Assembly (NCBI GenBank): GCA_001661245.1
Contig: KV454011.1
Coordinates: 2,282,987-2,346,986, forward strand
Source: Pachysolen tannophilus NRRL Y-2460
Taxonomy: Eukaryota > Ascomycota > Pichiomycetes > Alaninales > Pachysolenaceae
DNA: 64,000 nt
Direction: 5' to 3'
Part shown: positions 29,430-40,920 of the stretch, in pieces
Position numbering within the stretch: position 1 is the stretch's first letter
Layout of the letters: each line of letters begins with the position of its first letter
Notes under the pieces: model-generated
What the model was told of the DNA's origin: nothing
Database searches by the model: none
Seen by the model: the letters and a program-made list of their open reading frames with translations, nothing else
Translations under genes and position numbers: made by a program

Positions 29430-32400
29430 ATGATGGAGGTCCATGGTACAGGCGGGAATGTCAATGAGCTGTTATTACAACAACTTCAGCCGAGTGGTGG
29501 TACGATTGGGTTGAACAATTTGGGTAATACATGTTTTATGAATAGTGCTCTTCAATGTATTCTTCATATTCCGGAATTAAATTATTATTTCTTGAGTAAT
29601 TATTATAAGAAAGAGATCAATTTACAAAATCCTTTAGGAAATAATGGGAAGATATCTGAAGTTTTTGCTAAATTGGTTCATGAATTGTTTCTGCTGAGAA
29701 CAAATAAGATTGACAAATTTTCCCCTCGTGAGTTTAAATATACAATTGGTAAATTCAATTCGATATTTGCTGGATATCATCAACAGGATTCTCAAGAATT
29801 TCTTAGTTATGTGCTAGATGGGTTACATGAGGATTTAAATAGGATCATTAATAAGCCATACACTGAAAAACCAGAATTGAGAGATACTAAAAATGTTAAT
29901 TTAAACGATGTTGCAGAATTAGCTGCAAAAAGTTGGGAAGTTCATAAGTTAAGAAATGATTCGATAATAAATGATTTGTTTGTTGGATTATACAAATCCA
30001 CGTTAATTTGTCCAATTTGTAATAAGATAAGTATTACTTTTGATCCATATAATGAATTAACTTTACCATTACCAACTAATAAGACTTGGAATCATAATAT
30101 AATTTTATTTGATGAATGTGGATACCCAAAGAAATTTGAAGTTGAATTGAATAAATGTTCAACTTTTAACGATTTGAAATCATATGTTTCTGGACATTTG
30201 AATATACCAATCAATGAACTTATTTGTATGGAAGTTTTCAATTCTCAATTTTACAAAAATTATGAATCAAAGGATTCTGATATTAATTACATGCCAATTG
30301 GCGATTTAATAGGAGATAATGATTATATCATTTTTTACCACATTCGTCACAAACCTGGAGATTTAATTGTACCCGTTTTGAATACATTATCAAATTCGAC
30401 TCCAAATTTGAAAAATAAACCTTTTGGAATCCCATTTTTTATAACTCTTTCCGAAGAAGAAAGATATTCATTTGGTTCAATAAGAGAAAAATTAGAGAAA
30501 AGATATGATCAATTATCTACTTATAGCTATTTTTCAAGGATAAGAACACATCAAAAGAAAGATTATCATACTTTAAATGATTTCCCATATTTGGAACAAA
30601 AATTTGGTGAGTATTACCGTAAGACAAATGGTAGTATTGATGAAGAAGACGATATGATTGAAGGATATCAGTCTGATATTTCTTTAGCAAATCCAGATAT
30701 TCCTGGTAATTATGCATTTGAAATTAAAACTTTCGACAGTTCTAGAGAGATTAAGAAAAAATATCCAGGTTATTTTTCGATACAGAATGAAAACAATATT
30801 GGTACAGAAGATGATGAGGATGACGAACTATGGGTTCCTCAATCTTACAATAATTTTGAGAATTTACCTAGATTATTGGATAGATTGAGCGATAAGAAAA
30901 AAGAGTTTTATACTTATAATCATGAAGAAGAAGAAGAAGAAGAAAACCAAAAGGAACAGCAATATCAACCACAACCACAACAAGAACAAGAACAAGAACA
31001 AGAACAAAAACAAGAACAAGAACAAGAAGCAAAAACACATCAAAAGGAAAAAAGGGATAGCGTCGCAGATGATACTTTACAAACGATTGAAATTTCGTCG
31101 TCATCTTCTGAAGACGATTTCCCAGGTTTAAACAAAGCATTAAAAGAAATTGACGATTCTGAGAATGGTGATACAAAAATGGACATTTTACCTTTGTTAT
31201 GTGATAATCTGGGCCTTAATGGAAATGATACCGTTAATTCACTGGAAATGCAAGGAAATCAACAACAAGTTCCTGGGAAAGCATTGATCTCAGAAAAAAT
31301 GGCCATTGTTTGCGAATGGGACAGCGACTCATTTGATATTTTTTTTACAGGATTAGAAGAAGATGATGAGGGTGGAAAGGAAACTTGGTCAAATCCAGAA
31401 GTTATACCTAACGAAGAATTGGTTCTTAAAAGGCAGCAACAAGAAGAAGAGCAAGCTCTGAATAATTTTAAATCGAAAAAAAAAGCAATTACCTTGGACG
31501 ATTGTTTAAAGTTATTTGAAGAACCTGAAGTTTTAACAGATCAAGATTTGTGGTACTGTCCATCTTGCAAAAAACATACTCAAGCTACAAAGGCTCTAGA
31601 GCTTTGGTCTTTACCAGATATTTTAACAATTCATCTAAAAAGATTTGAAAATCAGAGATCATTAAGTGATAAGATTGATGATCTTGTTGAGTTTCCAATA
31701 ACGGCTTTAGACATGTCTCCATATATAGTATCACAAAATGGTAGGACTGAAGAACAACCAATCTACGATTTGTTTGCAGTTGATAACCATTACGGTGGTA
31801 TAGGAGGTGGCCATTACACTGCATTTGTTAAAAACTTTGTTGATGATCAATGGTATTATTATGCTGACAGTGTTGTTCACAAGGCTGATCCTAAAGAATC
31901 AGTTAAAGGTTCTGCCTATTTATTGTTTTACAGGAGAAGAACATCTAATGGCCGTTACCTTGGTGGTGATTACATCAATGAAATCATTCGTGATACAAAA
32001 TTGAAACAGGAAGAAGAATTGAAGCTGGACTTTGAAAGAGTTACCCGTTTGAAAGAGGAATTGGCATTGTCTGAAGCGAGGGAGAAGAAGAATAACGAAT
32101 CACAAAAGCAACAAGAAACCGGAGTAGTAGTAGAAGAAGAAGAAGAGGAGGAGGATAACAGCCAAGAGGTTCATTTGGGAGATACAGAAATGAGTGATAC
32201 GGGTGATGTGTTTGGTGATCCTTCTAATGCTCCAGCAAATGCGAGTTTAGTTAAAGTATCATCAGTGCCACCATTAAGGAAGAAACGGAAATCAAATGGA
32301 AATAAACCTTTATCTTCTCCAACAGATTCATCGTCATCTGCATCTTCTAATATCCTGCCAAGCATGGCTCTGTCCACTTCCAACAGTAACGGAGTGAATC

Positions 32401-32768
32401 TTCCTATGCAAAACTCACAGTTATTATCTTTAGATCAATCTTTGATCACAAATATAACCAATCATATTGAAAGCAATAGCAACAATAACAATGCAATAAG
32501 TACAGACAATTCAAATATTGGCTCACCTATTAATAGCAACGATGTTATTGGAAGCGATGTCGAAACATCTTCCGTCTATTCCTCCTCCATAGTTCCAAGA
32601 GAAGAACTTTTTGACGGCTCAAGATTGAATTCACCAAAACTCCCACCTGTCATTCCTGCTGGGACTAACAAATATGTTAGCTCTGGGTTAGTTGATGTTT
32701 CTATTTCTATTTCCAACGATGACGATCAACAAAATGAAGGTAATGATGAACATGTTGGTGACGAATAA
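29430..32768 (+). CDS. UBP12: Ubiquitin carboxyl-terminal hydrolase Ubp12 (USP4/11/15 family)
   Basis: 1112 residues. The USP domain begins at about residue 25 with Cys box GLNNLGNTCFMNSALQC (catalytic Cys35). Zinc-finger cysteines are C194/C197 and C710/C713. The His box GGHYTAF gives His795, with Asp813 in YYADSVVHKA. A long acidic and Gln-rich insert (about 460-680) separates the two halves, as in the family. Yeast Ubp12 and human USP15 carry an N-terminal DUSP domain. Here only ~24 residues precede the catalytic domain, and the 240-base spacer to RRP43 leaves no room for one. All CTG codons I noticed fall outside conserved leucines. Confidence 0.92.
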   Translation: MMEVHGTGGNVNELLLQQLQPSGGTIGLNNLGNTCFMNSALQCILHIPELNYYFLSNYYKKEINLQNPLGNNGKISEVFAKLVHELFLLRTNKIDKFSPREFKYTIGKFNSIFAGYHQQDSQEFLSYVLDGLHEDLNRIINKPYTEKPELRDTKNVNLNDVAELAAKSWEVHKLRNDSIINDLFVGLYKSTLICPICNKISITFDPYNELTLPLPTNKTWNHNIILFDECGYPKKFEVELNKCSTFNDLKSYVSGHLNIPINELICMEVFNSQFYKNYESKDSDINYMPIGDLIGDNDYIIFYHIRHKPGDLIVPVLNTLSNSTPNLKNKPFGIPFFITLSEEERYSFGSIREKLEKRYDQLSTYSYFSRIRTHQKKDYHTLNDFPYLEQKFGEYYRKTNGSIDEEDDMIEGYQSDISLANPDIPGNYAFEIKTFDSSREIKKKYPGYFSIQNENNIGTEDDEDDELWVPQSYNNFENLPRLLDRLSDKKKEFYTYNHEEEEEEENQKEQQYQPQPQQEQEQEQEQKQEQEQEAKTHQKEKRDSVADDTLQTIEISSSSSEDDFPGLNKALKEIDDSENGDTKMDILPLLCDNLGLNGNDTVNSLEMQGNQQQVPGKALISEKMAIVCEWDSDSFDIFFTGLEEDDEGGKETWSNPEVIPNEELVLKRQQQEEEQALNNFKSKKKAITLDDCLKLFEEPEVLTDQDLWYCPSCKKHTQATKALELWSLPDILTIHLKRFENQRSLSDKIDDLVEFPITALDMSPYIVSQNGRTEEQPIYDLFAVDNHYGGIGGGHYTAFVKNFVDDQWYYYADSVVHKADPKESVKGSAYLLFYRRRTSNGRYLGGDYINEIIRDTKLKQEEELKLDFERVTRLKEELALSEAREKKNNESQKQQETGVVVEEEEEEEDNSQEVHLGDTEMSDTGDVFGDPSNAPANASLVKVSSVPPLRKKRKSNGNKPLSSPTDSSSSASSNILPSMALSTSNSNGVNLPMQNSQLLSLDQSLITNITNHIESNSNNNNAISTDNSNIGSPINSNDVIGSDVETSSVYSSSIVPREELFDGSRLNSPKLPPVIPAGTNKYVSSGLVDVSISISNDDDQQNEGNDEHVGDE

Positions 32769-32996
32769 TTTATTTTTTTTTACTTAGATTTGGTTATGGT
32801 CTTTAATCTTTAGCTTTCATTTTTTCGTTGATATAAACAAATATCTTTTCAGTTCTTTATAATATTTAATAATATCCGTATTTTATTTAAGAAGGTTTTT
32901 AAATGGCTACTTGTAGAAATATATTAAAAAATACATTGATAATTTTTTATATAAAGCAAACAATTGAAAACGAAACAAAAAGCTTACATCCACCAC

Positions 32997-34040
32997 CTAA
33001 TCTTTGAGCAACTTGGCAACATCCTCGTAGACAGGAATTGTTTCAGCAGCACCTTTTTTTTGAACTGTTAAGGAACTTGCGTAGATTGCAAACTTCATAG
33101 CACTATCAATTGAATTTCCAAGACTTAATTGAGAAACAATAGCACCCAAGAAAGTATCACCAGCACCTGTTGTATCTTTAACTTTGTCTTTTGGTATCTT
33201 GTTGGACTTGAAAAATTTCAAATCATCACCACTTTCTTTACTTGAATATAAAGATCCCGTTGAACCCAAGGTAATGATAACCAAATTTAATTTGTCCAAA
33301 TTTATAAGTTGCCTTAAAGTTGTAGCAAGTTTATGGAACCCTGAAATCTTATCTTTGGCAATTTCTTCTTTGAAATCCCTTAATTTTTCATCTTTCAACA
33401 TATCATTCAGACTCATCAAGGCTTCTGTTTCATTCACAACCAAGACATCAATTTTTTTGTAAATTTCACTAGGTAGATCAATGAAAGGAGAAGGATTATA
33501 AATAATATTGATATTTGGTCTATTTGTATGCAACCAATTGATAGTCTCCACGGTGTTTGGAGTTTCATTTTGCAAGATAACATATTGCTTAATATCCTTA
33601 TCTGTAATATTGAACAATTTTTCATATTCTTCATTTGTAGGCAAAGTCTTTGCATTAGCACCTGGTGTAATCAAAATTCTGTTTTCACCATTGCTATCTT
33701 CTTCTACAATAATAACCGCAACACCTGTGTTGGTACCAGTAAGATTCTTGACATTTTCAATATTGATTGTGTTTTTAACCAAATATTTTTCTAGATCCAT
33801 TCCAAATGAATCGTCACCAACATTACCACACATTTGAATCTTGATCCGAGTCTTCTCTAAACGAGGAATCAACTTGGAAGTGGAAATTGCTTGATTCAAA
33901 CCCTTACCACCAAAATGAGTTTCAAACGAATTCGATTGCTTCGTCTCACCTGCATCTGGAATGCTGCTGATATAAGTAACTAAATCATAGTTGATTGAAC
34001 CAACAATTGTAATGACACTATTAATGATTTCGTCTTCCAT
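32997..34040 (-). CDS. RBK1: Ribokinase
   Basis: 347 residues of the PfkB sugar-kinase fold. It has the N-terminal VGSINYDLV strand, the Gly motif FGGKGLNQAIS and the C-terminal signature DTTGAGDTFLGA, in which Asp295 is the catalytic base. It converts D-ribose to ribose-5-phosphate in the cytosol. It is similar in length to the yeast enzyme (333). The start at 34040 (MEDEIINSVITIVGS) sits just before the first beta strand. Confidence 0.95.
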   Translation of the reverse strand: MEDEIINSVITIVGSINYDLVTYISSIPDAGETKQSNSFETHFGGKGLNQAISTSKLIPRLEKTRIKIQMCGNVGDDSFGMDLEKYLVKNTINIENVKNLTGTNTGVAVIIVEEDSNGENRILITPGANAKTLPTNEEYEKLFNITDKDIKQYVILQNETPNTVETINWLHTNRPNINIIYNPSPFIDLPSEIYKKIDVLVVNETEALMSLNDMLKDEKLRDFKEEIAKDKISGFHKLATTLRQLINLDKLNLVIITLGSTGSLYSSKESGDDLKFFKSNKIPKDKVKDTTGAGDTFLGAIVSQLSLGNSIDSAMKFAIYASSLTVQKKGAAETIPVYEDVAKLLKD

Positions 34041-34359
34041 TCTTTTTGACTACCAAATACCTTAATAACCAATTTTTAAGATTAAGTTATGAGATGAGAT
34101 TTATAATGAAAATTTTTTCCTTTCCAAAATTATCGTCGAAGAAGACCTTGGCTTCCATAAAATAGCAAGTATAACTTGTATTTTACTCGACCACTATACT
34201 CCGTTACCATATACGGTTGGTTTAAAAAAAGAAAAGAATGCATTTAAATGCGAATGCATCTAAATGCAACATCTACAGCTGAAGGTGCTAAATAAAACCC
34301 AATAAAATACAATACAACGTTATACTATACATTAATAATAGCAGAAACCAACAAAATCT
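34041..34359. other. Intergenic region, RBK1 promoter / BPH1 3' flank
   Basis: About 320 bases. A partial duplication of ATGCATTTAAATGC-type sequence occurs at 34235-34267 (gcatttaaatgcgaatgcatctaaatgc). Otherwise unremarkable AT-rich sequence. Confidence 0.5.
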
Positions 34360-37300
34360 TTAATGCCAATTAATAACTCTACCTCTATTATCACCACAAA
34401 CTATTTCTGCGCTACCAACTTTGGTTCCATCACCGTCCAATTCTGTGGTTAGTTTCATCTTAACGGTTGTAATAATTGTAGTACCTGACGCATTTTCAGA
34501 TGTCAAATTGAAAGTACGGAAATTTGTTAAATTCCATTTGCCAGCAAAAACTTTCAATTCCAAGACTTCAACTTTGTTTATACCACCTACAACGATTATT
34601 GAAGATTTTTCCCAATATTCATGATGAGGAGATGAATTTATAAATGACCAATTTGGTTGAGCAAAATCAATAGCAGAGATTTTATTTTCAATGTTACTGG
34701 TTGCTGGATCATATTCATATAAATTTTGAGATATTATTAAAGTTCCATTAATTGTGAAAACCTCAATCCACGTCAGTGATGCCAGTACTATATTACCTGT
34801 ATCATTTGCTATGGCAATGTTTTGCACTTTTTCCTTATTGTTGGTTTTAATTTTTCTAACGACATTTAATCTTACCAAGTCCAATAGCCAAACATTTCCC
34901 CTTTCATCTAAACTTAAAGCTGAATTAAAAGCAGGTGCAACTTTTATATCAATTACAGAAGAATTATGTGCTCTTAAAACACCCAAGAAATTCAACGAAT
35001 TATTGCTGTTTCTTCCATCTTTTGAATCGCCAAAGGAATCTTTTCTCCCAATAGTCACAGAACTGCTTGAATTAAAAGATGATTTTATTATGTACTTCCA
35101 AGAATGAATAGTCCCATCAGATGAGCCCGTTAAAAACATACGATTACCATACGGAACCAATGCGTTGATTTTGGAGTTATGCAACTGCTCAAAAACAACT
35201 CCGTTCACTGATAAAGATCCAATGATTCCCGTTCCTCTGATTAATATTTTCTCTGCATTGCAATAAAGACTAGAATGGCCTTTCCAATGGTCATCTTTTA
35301 ATTCTATATTTTTAATCGGTAATTTTAAGTTAGATTCTGATATCGATATCGGAATATCTAACATTTTTTTGATGTCCAATTTTGGAGATTGAAGTTCATC
35401 TCTGGCTGGATGCAGCTTTGTGAAAATTTGCAAAGGAGTTTGACCAAAATTGTGAATTATTCCAGTCATTGCTCTACGTTCAATCTCATCATCAATTTTG
35501 TCTAGGTCAATAGCACCATTGTAACTTAAATGATGGAAAACATTTGTAGCCTCAACAGCTGATTGACCTCTTTGCTTATATCCAAATATTAAATCAATCC
35601 ATTCATGTAAATGAGATGATGCATATGGACTTTCCAAAGCTTCTCTATTTTTTTGAATGAAAATAGTTGGATCATTTTTGGCCCATGGTGGTAATTCAAC
35701 ATCCTTTACAGGAGTTCCATCTTGTAATTTACCAAAATTGTAATTATTCTCATTGGTCAAAAATTCTGGTAAGTAGAAAAATTCTGGAATCAATTCTCTA
35801 ACATCTGTGGTATTTTCCTTGGAAGCAGAATTCCAAGCTTTTGCAATTGAATAAAATAGCCTGTCTGCATGATCAAACTTACCTCCTTGCAAAAGCAAAT
35901 ATGATTGAACATAAGGCTCCAACCTAATCAAGTATGACGTTACAATCATAGCCGAAGAATAATGGGTTCCGTAATGAAATGGAGGAGCATCAGGATCTTC
36001 AAGACTAGCTAAAGCTTCATATCTCTCTTTAAAAGTATTTTCTCTATTCTCTCCTTGTCCACCCATGGGTCTAGTTAAATCACGATAAATATTTGGATCA
36101 CTCAAATCCAATTCTTCACTAGAATAATCTGCAATAACCCACGGGAATACAGGGTATTGAGTCAAATCATTAAAAGTCCTTCCAGCTAGCGTGTTAATGA
36201 TCATTAAATAATAGAAGTTAGACATTTCTCCTCTTTGCCACTTTTTAGTTATTTGGGAAAAATTAATGGAATTACTATTAAACGCATTTGATAATTTGTT
36301 AAAAAACTTATTGCTTGTACTAGCGCCATTTCCATTATTATTATTATGCGCTGAAAAACTAGCAGCTGCAAATTTAAAAGCTTGTGACAAGTCTTTATCA
36401 ATACCTTTACCAGTGGCAAGATGTGACACTTTAGAATAAATGGTGTCTCGTTCTTTTGTAGTTTTGCACGTTATCAAAAAGCTACTTCCATCGACAAAGA
36501 AAAACTCCAAAGCCACGTCTCTGAATAAAAATTGCCTTTTTGAAACTGATGTCAACTTTTCCAACTCCCAAGATTTCGTTTGATGATCCTTTTTGAGCTT
36601 GGTCTCCTGGGAACTGCCATTTGTGTTATTTCCATTAGTCGCTAGATTGTTGTTATTTTTTTTCTTGGGTCCAATAATCAACTGCATATAAGGATCGCGC
36701 TCTTCAGCTGGTGCATCATCAATATCAACTATTTCACCATTGTTACTGCAATGGAAATAATTTTTAATTAGATATAGATGTGTATTTCCCATAATTAAAA
36801 TGGATTCTATTGCTTCTAAACCTAAAATTTGGCTCGTATTCCATAAATCGATTATTTTGTCTCCAATATATAAACTCCTCAAAACTTTTCTATTTTTGTC
36901 TTCTTGAATTAGATCTATTTCTTCTGCAGTAGAAGACTGATCAATATCAATAAGTTCAAAACCTTCAGTCAATTCAGCATTCTTTGATGAAGACGACGAT
37001 AAATCACTTAAAGTTGAAGTTAATATTTCTCTGTTATTAGAGTCTCCTTCTTCATTGTTATTTCCATTTTCATTATTGCTCTCATTAAGTTTCAGCGAAT
37101 TGCTATCAGCTAATAATAGTACGCTAGAATCATTCTTATCAAATTCTGGAATAAGTCTTTTTCTCATTCTGTTGGCGCCTTCTATGGAATCAACGTACCA
37201 TTGAAAACTCAATGTATTTTCACCGTACAATACCCGGGTAGATTCTATTCTCATATTGTTATAAATACTGATATAGAACTGTACATTATCTTGATGATCT

Positions 37301-40300
37301 TGGATATGACGATAATACTTTGACAACTCCGATGATACTATAGATTTTTTCCAGTTTCTGTTATCCTTTTCAAAATTATTAATAAAATCCTCATTTGCGG
37401 TGAAACCGTTATTGCTTATCTGAACCAACTTATCATCTAATTTTGGTAATTGTAGATATGTTGAATTTTCTTCGATAATTATCTTAAAATTTTCGGAGAA
37501 GACGTTCGACACATTAGAATCATTGAAAATTTTATTTTCAACTTCCTCATCACTTGAAACTAGAAGAGCGTTAAAGAAATTTGCGGTAATTGTAAATTTG
37601 TTATCTAATTTCGCTGAAATCAATTCAACAATTTTCTCAATATCATTCTGACGGTACAAAAGCAACATTCTTAATGCGTTTATCGATAAACTTGAAATTT
37701 CGACATCTTCTATTTCCAATTCACAATTTTTAATCAATAATGTAATTAAAGTTGATATTTTCTTATTATCCAAAACATCATTTCCAAAATAAATCGTTTG
37801 ATGAAATAGTAAATGGTTAATTAACAACTTTTTCACGGTTTCAAAATCACTGAGATGTATGCTTTCAATAAAACATTTCAAATAAACATCTCCTAGGATG
37901 TCTTTGAATTTTGAAACGTATTTTTCATTAATTCTTTTCAATTCACTAAATTCTGCGACATTGCTTATAACTTCAATGAATCGTAATAGTTCGTCAGTAT
38001 TCCATTTATGGCTGTTTAATGACTCATAACAGCTTTCAAAAAATTTTAAAGAACAAACAAGAAATACTGGTGATTTATCTCCATTAATTATCAAATCAGG
38101 TAAAACATCTTTGAAATTTTGCATATGCTCTAAAATCTTAGGGTAAATTAAACGATGTAATACTAATGATGACTCCTGATTCTGCATATTATCAATGACT
38201 TTAACAAAATCGACAGAGCCTTCATTGCCAGGAAATTTGCCGTTACCAGCATCATTGTTAAACAATAATTCAATAAAATTATGGCTGAGGATTCTAATAA
38301 AATTATGGTACAGATTAATTATCTCAATCGTTTTCACATTATATGACAAGCAATCCAATTTATTCAATATTGTCAAATTGTCACTCAACCATTTAATATC
38401 ACTTCTAAAAAAGTTTTTCAAACTTATTATATTTTCGTAGGAGGTTTCTGAAGCAATGATATAAGAATTCAATAATGAGGTCAAATTTAAAGTTATGTCA
38501 TCAAATTTTTCATTATTACCATTTTTATTCAACTGATTTTTGCCATAACTATCAAGTTCTTCAATCCCATATATAATTAAACTGTTAATTAAATACAAAA
38601 AAGAAGGCATCGCAATTTGTAATTTATTGCCTCTCTTACTTAGTCTTTTCAGGAACTGCACTAAATCTGAACCAAGATCTTGACTTTGGGATATTCCAAA
38701 TACCCCACTATATAACAACACTACAATTTCATTATCGAACCACCATTTGTTCAATGTTGTCGCTAATATATCAAGACCATTATGCAGAATAAAATTATTA
38801 TAAAATTTTAGTCCTAAAATCGCTAGCATTCGGATTAAAAGCCTTAAAGATAATTTGACAACTTTTGGATTTGAATCATCTAGCAATAACAATATCCAAC
38901 GAACAGTAATGGATTTCGATAATTTTTTATAAAATACAGCAGTCATACTACTTTCATTATGATGGTTAGAAGATGATGTAAGACTTGAAGAAATCAATGA
39001 AGGGTCACATATAAATGAGACCAATACATCCAAAGCGCATATTCCACAACATTTTTGTAGTGATTCTTCTTTATTATCTTCAGTTTCAGCATTTTTTTCA
39101 TTCAAGGCATAAACAATATACAATGATAAAGATCTCATAATTTCAGCTGTTGGATTAGCTTTGATCAAGATTAACAAAGAATTATGTACAACGGGGAGAA
39201 TATCTTTTCCAAAAGACTCATATTTTAAAGCTTGAATAAATCTTTTGATTATTCTCATTTTCACCAATTTGTTGATATTATATAAGTTATATTTGCTTTC
39301 TTGAAAGAAAACAGTGAATTGGAATAATAGAAACTTGAATGTCTCTTTACCTTCAGCATTATTTATGCGCTTGTCATTTGTTTTCCAAATATCAAAATCT
39401 AATATCAATGATCTGTAGGCTAGAGGGTTAAGTAGTATAGAATCTATAGGAGAATTGTAATTGTATCCAATAAATTGTAAAATTAAGTCCAATATTTTAA
39501 GATTTAACAAATTTTTTTTAGTTTTCAATATTGTAGCTACCAAGTCATAACCATTTTTCATTTCAAATTCTCTTAAATTTCTCCAATTTTTGGATATTAA
39601 TTCAAATAATAAATTTAATGATAAATGGAGATGATCATTTGTTTGTGCATTTTCTATAATTCTGAAAATTATTGTTATTCCTCCAATAGAATAAAAAGTT
39701 GACTGTATAGGATAAGAAGACCACAATGAAGGATTATTATGAATCGTAGCTGATTTGTCCTTAAAAGGTATTATTAAACCTTTATTACTTTTAATTATAT
39801 TTTTAGCATGGAAATTTAATAAAATTGAGTTTAATTCCAAATTTAATTTACCATTTCTAACTAATAATTTATGAATTTGATCAAATTTTAGTAATTCTTT
39901 TCTTGAAATATCTTCAACTTTCATATTATCACTATTTCTATATTTACTATGTAAATATAATTCTCTTAATTTAAATTCAAATGAGTTTTTTGATTGATAA
40001 CTTAAAAACTCAACCAAATTAGAATCTTGATAATTACTTGAATAACCAGGAAGTAAATAATAGGAAAGTAAAATCCATTCTAAAGGTTCTACTTCATTTA
40101 TCAATAACAAATTCAGGACATCAATTGTCTTTGTATTGTTTTCATTTTTTGAGATATTACCAATTCTAACTTGGAAATCATTATTGTTATTGATATCACC
40201 ATTATCATAACTAGTATTAAAATTTGTACTTGAATTTGTTATCTGTAATGATTGTATAAACTCTCCATCTACATATAAATTAAATTTTGAAATAGTTTTT

Positions 40301-40920
40301 GAATTAGTTAAAGCATGAGTTATTACAACATGATATGGAACTTTATTAACAAAATTAAAACTTTCAAAAGCTTCTAGTTCCAATTCATCATCATTTGATA
40401 TTTCTATGGACAATTGATTATTTATAATATATATTTTCAAGAATGTAGATATTTCTAAAAAAATAATTTTATGATCTTTACCTTCATTTTCATCTTCATC
40501 ATTTATTTGTACCCAAGTTTGTAAAGTAAAATTTTTTTTCAATTTCCCATTTAAATCAGTAAATTCAATATAATCTTCTTGGTGAAATGTAAGATAATAT
40601 GAAGCAATTGGATAATTATTAATCAATTTAAATAAAATATTTAACCAATCTATCGAATCCGCTGATAATTTACACAATTTTAACAATTGTTTCTGATTCA
40701 AATTCAAATCTTTCAAAGTAATATTATTCAATTTTTCTAATAAAATTATATCATTTTCTTCAATGCTTTTCTTATCTGATATTAACAATTGTTGTAAATT
40801 ATAAACCGTCTTGTCTATATCAAGTAAATCTTCATCTTCCTCCTCTTCAATTTCTTGTTCGTTACCACTATTATTATATTCACTATTACTCAAATTTTTG
40901 GAAACCGCTGACTCATCCAT
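34360..40920 (-). CDS. BPH1: BEACH-domain protein Bph1 (Chediak-Higashi/LYST family)
   Basis: 2186 residues from the ATG at 40920 (MDESAVSKN); the frame upstream lacks an ATG. S. cerevisiae Bph1 is 2167. It has a concanavalin-like lectin segment (about 100-300), long armadillo-like helical regions, a PH-BEACH region (about 1330-1530) and a BEACH domain (about 1555-1840) with WQRGEMSNFYYLMIINTLAGR, ADYSSEELDLSDPNIYRDLTRPMG and HYGTHYSS. WD40 repeats run from about 1900 to the end. The family works in vesicle trafficking and vacuolar protein sorting. It is the largest gene in the window. Confidence 0.93.
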   Translation of the reverse strand: MDESAVSKNLSNSEYNNSGNEQEIEEEEDEDLLDIDKTVYNLQQLLISDKKSIEENDIILLEKLNNITLKDLNLNQKQLLKLCKLSADSIDWLNILFKLINNYPIASYYLTFHQEDYIEFTDLNGKLKKNFTLQTWVQINDEDENEGKDHKIIFLEISTFLKIYIINNQLSIEISNDDELELEAFESFNFVNKVPYHVVITHALTNSKTISKFNLYVDGEFIQSLQITNSSTNFNTSYDNGDINNNNDFQVRIGNISKNENNTKTIDVLNLLLINEVEPLEWILLSYYLLPGYSSNYQDSNLVEFLSYQSKNSFEFKLRELYLHSKYRNSDNMKVEDISRKELLKFDQIHKLLVRNGKLNLELNSILLNFHAKNIIKSNKGLIIPFKDKSATIHNNPSLWSSYPIQSTFYSIGGITIIFRIIENAQTNDHLHLSLNLLFELISKNWRNLREFEMKNGYDLVATILKTKKNLLNLKILDLILQFIGYNYNSPIDSILLNPLAYRSLILDFDIWKTNDKRINNAEGKETFKFLLFQFTVFFQESKYNLYNINKLVKMRIIKRFIQALKYESFGKDILPVVHNSLLILIKANPTAEIMRSLSLYIVYALNEKNAETEDNKEESLQKCCGICALDVLVSFICDPSLISSSLTSSSNHHNESSMTAVFYKKLSKSITVRWILLLLDDSNPKVVKLSLRLLIRMLAILGLKFYNNFILHNGLDILATTLNKWWFDNEIVVLLYSGVFGISQSQDLGSDLVQFLKRLSKRGNKLQIAMPSFLYLINSLIIYGIEELDSYGKNQLNKNGNNEKFDDITLNLTSLLNSYIIASETSYENIISLKNFFRSDIKWLSDNLTILNKLDCLSYNVKTIEIINLYHNFIRILSHNFIELLFNNDAGNGKFPGNEGSVDFVKVIDNMQNQESSLVLHRLIYPKILEHMQNFKDVLPDLIINGDKSPVFLVCSLKFFESCYESLNSHKWNTDELLRFIEVISNVAEFSELKRINEKYVSKFKDILGDVYLKCFIESIHLSDFETVKKLLINHLLFHQTIYFGNDVLDNKKISTLITLLIKNCELEIEDVEISSLSINALRMLLLYRQNDIEKIVELISAKLDNKFTITANFFNALLVSSDEEVENKIFNDSNVSNVFSENFKIIIEENSTYLQLPKLDDKLVQISNNGFTANEDFINNFEKDNRNWKKSIVSSELSKYYRHIQDHQDNVQFYISIYNNMRIESTRVLYGENTLSFQWYVDSIEGANRMRKRLIPEFDKNDSSVLLLADSNSLKLNESNNENGNNNEEGDSNNREILTSTLSDLSSSSSKNAELTEGFELIDIDQSSTAEEIDLIQEDKNRKVLRSLYIGDKIIDLWNTSQILGLEAIESILIMGNTHLYLIKNYFHCSNNGEIVDIDDAPAEERDPYMQLIIGPKKKNNNNLATNGNNTNGSSQETKLKKDHQTKSWELEKLTSVSKRQFLFRDVALEFFFVDGSSFLITCKTTKERDTIYSKVSHLATGKGIDKDLSQAFKFAAASFSAHNNNNGNGASTSNKFFNKLSNAFNSNSINFSQITKKWQRGEMSNFYYLMIINTLAGRTFNDLTQYPVFPWVIADYSSEELDLSDPNIYRDLTRPMGGQGENRENTFKERYEALASLEDPDAPPFHYGTHYSSAMIVTSYLIRLEPYVQSYLLLQGGKFDHADRLFYSIAKAWNSASKENTTDVRELIPEFFYLPEFLTNENNYNFGKLQDGTPVKDVELPPWAKNDPTIFIQKNREALESPYASSHLHEWIDLIFGYKQRGQSAVEATNVFHHLSYNGAIDLDKIDDEIERRAMTGIIHNFGQTPLQIFTKLHPARDELQSPKLDIKKMLDIPISISESNLKLPIKNIELKDDHWKGHSSLYCNAEKILIRGTGIIGSLSVNGVVFEQLHNSKINALVPYGNRMFLTGSSDGTIHSWKYIIKSSFNSSSSVTIGRKDSFGDSKDGRNSNNSLNFLGVLRAHNSSVIDIKVAPAFNSALSLDERGNVWLLDLVRLNVVRKIKTNNKEKVQNIAIANDTGNIVLASLTWIEVFTINGTLIISQNLYEYDPATSNIENKISAIDFAQPNWSFINSSPHHEYWEKSSIIVVGGINKVEVLELKVFAGKWNLTNFRTFNLTSENASGTTIITTVKMKLTTELDGDGTKVGSAEIVCGDNRGRVINWH

